The translations under genes were made by a program, and so were the position numbers. The notes below the pieces were generated by a model, which ran no database searches, was not told the origin of the DNA, and saw only the letters and a program-made list of their open reading frames with translations. This document shows positions 30,368 through 32,007 of a stretch of DNA of 32,007 nucleotides, in pieces. The stretch's first letter is position 1, and the number at the start of each line of letters is the position of its first letter. This DNA is from an uncultured Bacteroidales bacterium (GTDB lineage: Bacteria > Bacteroidota > Bacteroidia > Bacteroidales > Paludibacteraceae): contig CALCGR010000023.1 in the NCBI GenBank assembly GCA_937901025.1, positions 1 to 32,007 on the forward strand. Reading direction: 5' to 3'.

Positions 30368-31593
30368 CCTAACATCGACAATAAGATACCGGCTGCTACA
30401 GCAGAACCAATCACACCGGCTACGTTCGGACCCATGGCGTGCATGAGCAAGTAGTTACGGGGATCGGCTTTCTGACCTTCCATCTGGCTTACACGAGCAG
30501 CCATCGGAACGGCACTCACACCGGCGGAACCAATCAGCGGATTGATCTTATCTTTGGTAAACAGGTTCATTATCTTAGCCAGCAGCACACCACCCGCAGT
30601 ACCACAACTGAACGCGATGATACCCATCACAAGGATGAGGATGGTCTGCACATTGAGGAAAGACGATGCGGTAGCCGTAGCACCTACACTCAGACCGAGG
30701 AAGATAACCACGATATTCATGAGCTCGTTTTGAGCCGTTTTGCTCAAACGGTCAACTACACCACACTCCTTCATCAAGTTACCCAGCATCAAACAGCCAA
30801 TCAGCGGAGCGGCATCCGGAAGGATAAGCGCTACGATGGCGGTGATGACGATAGGGAAGACGATCTTCTCCGTCTTGCTCACTTGACGCAACTGCTTCAT
30901 CTTGATTGCACGCTCTTTCTCCGTGGTCAGTAGACGCATAATAGGCGGTTGAATCACCGGTACTAACGCCATATACGAATAAGCCGCAATAGCAATAGGA
31001 CCTAATAACTCCGGCGCTAACTTAGAGGTTAAGAAGATACTCGTCGGTCCGTCGGCACCACCAATGATACCGATACTACCGGCTTGCGCTTCCGTGAATC
31101 CCCATTGAGCTATCATCGCAGGATCGCAACCAAACGACTCCAACAGCGGACCAATCGAGTTGGCCATCAGGAAGGTAAGGAAGATACCTAACTGCGCCGC
31201 TGCACCCAGCAGCAGACTCTTCGGGTTGGCAATCAGCGGACCGAAATCCGTCATTGCACCCACACCAATGAAAATCAAACAAGGGTATAATCCTGCCTTC
31301 ACACCGATATACAGCACATCGAGCAGACCGGCATCCTTGAGGATCGCCCCGTAACTATGATAGTAGGGACTCGTCTCATCCAGGAAAGCCGCCCATAACT
31401 CCGTGTGGAACATATTGGCGTTAGGCAAGTTCGTGAGTAACATACCAAAGGCGATGGGGAGCAGAAGCAACGGTTCAAATTCTTTCTTGATAGCCAAGTA
31501 CATGAGGAAGAAGGAGACGAGAATCATCACTCCTTGCTGCCACGTGATCGAAAGGAATCCGAACGTTTGAAAAAATGCCAATAAACTCTCCAT
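30364..31593 (-). CDS. oadB: sodium-translocating decarboxylase beta subunit
   Basis: Membrane subunit of a biotin-dependent decarboxylase (oxaloacetate or methylmalonyl-CoA type) that pumps Na+ out as the carboxybiotin loses CO2. The 409 residues have around nine to eleven hydrophobic segments. The signature GIIGGADGPTSIFLTSKLAP carries the aspartate linked to Na+ transport, and SYMALVPVIQPPIMRLLTT and the C-terminal AMGPNVAGVIGSAVAAG are typical. In Bacteroidales the set usually belongs to methylmalonyl-CoA decarboxylase of propionate formation, but the alpha subunit that would decide the substrate lies outside the window. It starts four bases after the biotin carrier gene and overlaps mtaB by four. 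Confidence 0.93.
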   Translation of the reverse strand: MESLLAFFQTFGFLSITWQQGVMILVSFFLMYLAIKKEFEPLLLLPIAFGMLLTNLPNANMFHTELWAAFLDETSPYYHSYGAILKDAGLLDVLYIGVKAGLYPCLIFIGVGAMTDFGPLIANPKSLLLGAAAQLGIFLTFLMANSIGPLLESFGCDPAMIAQWGFTEAQAGSIGIIGGADGPTSIFLTSKLAPELLGPIAIAAYSYMALVPVIQPPIMRLLTTEKERAIKMKQLRQVSKTEKIVFPIVITAIVALILPDAAPLIGCLMLGNLMKECGVVDRLSKTAQNELMNIVVIFLGLSVGATATASSFLNVQTILILVMGIIAFSCGTAGGVLLAKIMNLFTKDKINPLIGSAGVSAVPMAARVSQMEGQKADPRNYLLMHAMGPNVAGVIGSAVAAGILLSMLG

Positions 31594-31597
31594 ATGC

Positions 31598-32007
31598 TTA
31601 GCCTAAAACGATAAGTACGTCATCTTGCATAACGGATTGACCGGCAGTAACGCAGATTTGTTTAACAGTACCCTCTTGCTCTGCCTCTACGGGGTTCTCC
31701 ATCTTCATGGACTCGAGCGTGAGCAAGACGTCGCCTTTCTTAACGGCCTGACCTTCACTAACCAGCACTTTGATAATCGAGCCGGGCAGCGGGCTTACAA
31801 CCTTCGTTCCGTTTGCCGGTGCGGCAGCAGGAGCAGCGGCAGGAGCCGGTGCGGGAGCAGCTTTCACTTCCGGTGCAGGGGCAGCCTTGACTTCGGGGGC
31901 CGGAGCTGCTTTCACTTCAGGAGCGGGAGCAGCAGCGGTCTCACCAAGACTAACTTCAAAAGACATTCCATTGACGGTAACGTTTGCTTTTTGGTTACCG
32001 AGATCTT
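31598..32007 (-). CDS. biotin carrier subunit of the sodium-pumping decarboxylase, 5' end beyond the window
   Basis: Carries biotin between the carboxyltransferase and the membrane decarboxylase. The C-terminal biotinyl domain is complete: GTKVVSPLPGSIIKVLVSEG, then ESMKMENPV with the biotin-accepting lysine in MKM, and SVMQDDVLIVLG at the end. Before it is an Ala-Pro-rich linker with three exact AAPAPEVK units. An internal ATG at 31964-31966 is unlikely to be the true start, because the frame stays open to the window edge and encodes a beta strand (NVTVNGMSFEVSL) usual for the N-terminal domain of this family. First visible gene of the operon with oadB. Confidence 0.92.
   Translation of the reverse strand, partial: DLGNQKANVTVNGMSFEVSLGETAAAPAPEVKAAPAPEVKAAPAPEVKAAPAPAPAAAPAAAPANGTKVVSPLPGSIIKVLVSEGQAVKKGDVLLTLESMKMENPVEAEQEGTVKQICVTAGQSVMQDDVLIVLG
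31862..31933 (-). repeat. three 24-base repeats encoding AAPAPEVK
   Basis: Three in-frame copies give the protein a flexible Ala-Pro linker before the biotinyl domain, followed by a more degenerate Ala-Pro stretch. Mobile linkers of this sort are usual in swinging-arm proteins. Confidence 0.85.

Overview
The window looks like chromosomal DNA from a member of the Bacteroidales (phylum Bacteroidota), probably an uncultured gut or rumen lineage; the rank below order is inference. The evidence is five promoters of the Bacteroidetes type (TTTG, then TAnnTTTG after exactly 20 bases), few Shine-Dalgarno sites, the gene run coaX / outer-membrane protein / TPR protein / lptC, a B12-dependent ribonucleotide reductase, a sodium-pumping decarboxylase, and a large secreted protein with Ig-like and chitobiase-type modules and a short sorting-like tail. 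Nearly all genes are housekeeping. I see no phage, insertion sequence, CRISPR array, rRNA or tRNA.

Layout. Bases 1-608 hold no convincing gene: they are AT-rich with short tandem and palindromic repeats, ending in a strong terminator. Bases 609-1937 (minus) hold rsmD and a membrane-anchored protein of unknown function. An overlapping divergent promoter pair (1965-2012) separates these from a plus-strand operon of an unusual RelA/SpoT homologue, recR, a four-helix membrane protein, a small HAD-like hydrolase and a GNAT acetyltransferase, closed by a terminator at 5544-5582. A promoter at 5584 starts gyrA, a TPR protein, ruvX, def, mntP, a DUF3109 protein and cinA. A promoter inside the end of cinA (12821-12852) starts a small membrane protein, two tandem acyl-CoA ligases, coaX, an outer-membrane protein, a TPR protein and lptC, followed by the 1025-residue secreted protein and a bidirectional terminator (23734-23767). 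The rest is on the minus strand: nrdJ with its own promoter, and a tight operon (biotin carrier, decarboxylase beta subunit, mtaB, groS, groL, acyl-ACP thioesterase).

Most worth a second look: (1) the RelA/SpoT protein lacks the hydrolase HD domain, a linker and the ACT domain, keeps its synthetase residues, and seems to be read from a nearly leaderless mRNA; (2) short repeats resembling intergenic DNA lie in frame inside several essential or conserved genes (relA-like, mntP, cinA, mtaB, the gyrA tail), comparable to the palindromic elements known in Rickettsia genes; (3) a symmetric arrangement of 19-base direct repeats with a DnaA-box-like core around a 12-base inverted repeat, upstream of nrdJ; (4) a mosaic pair of acyl-CoA ligases.
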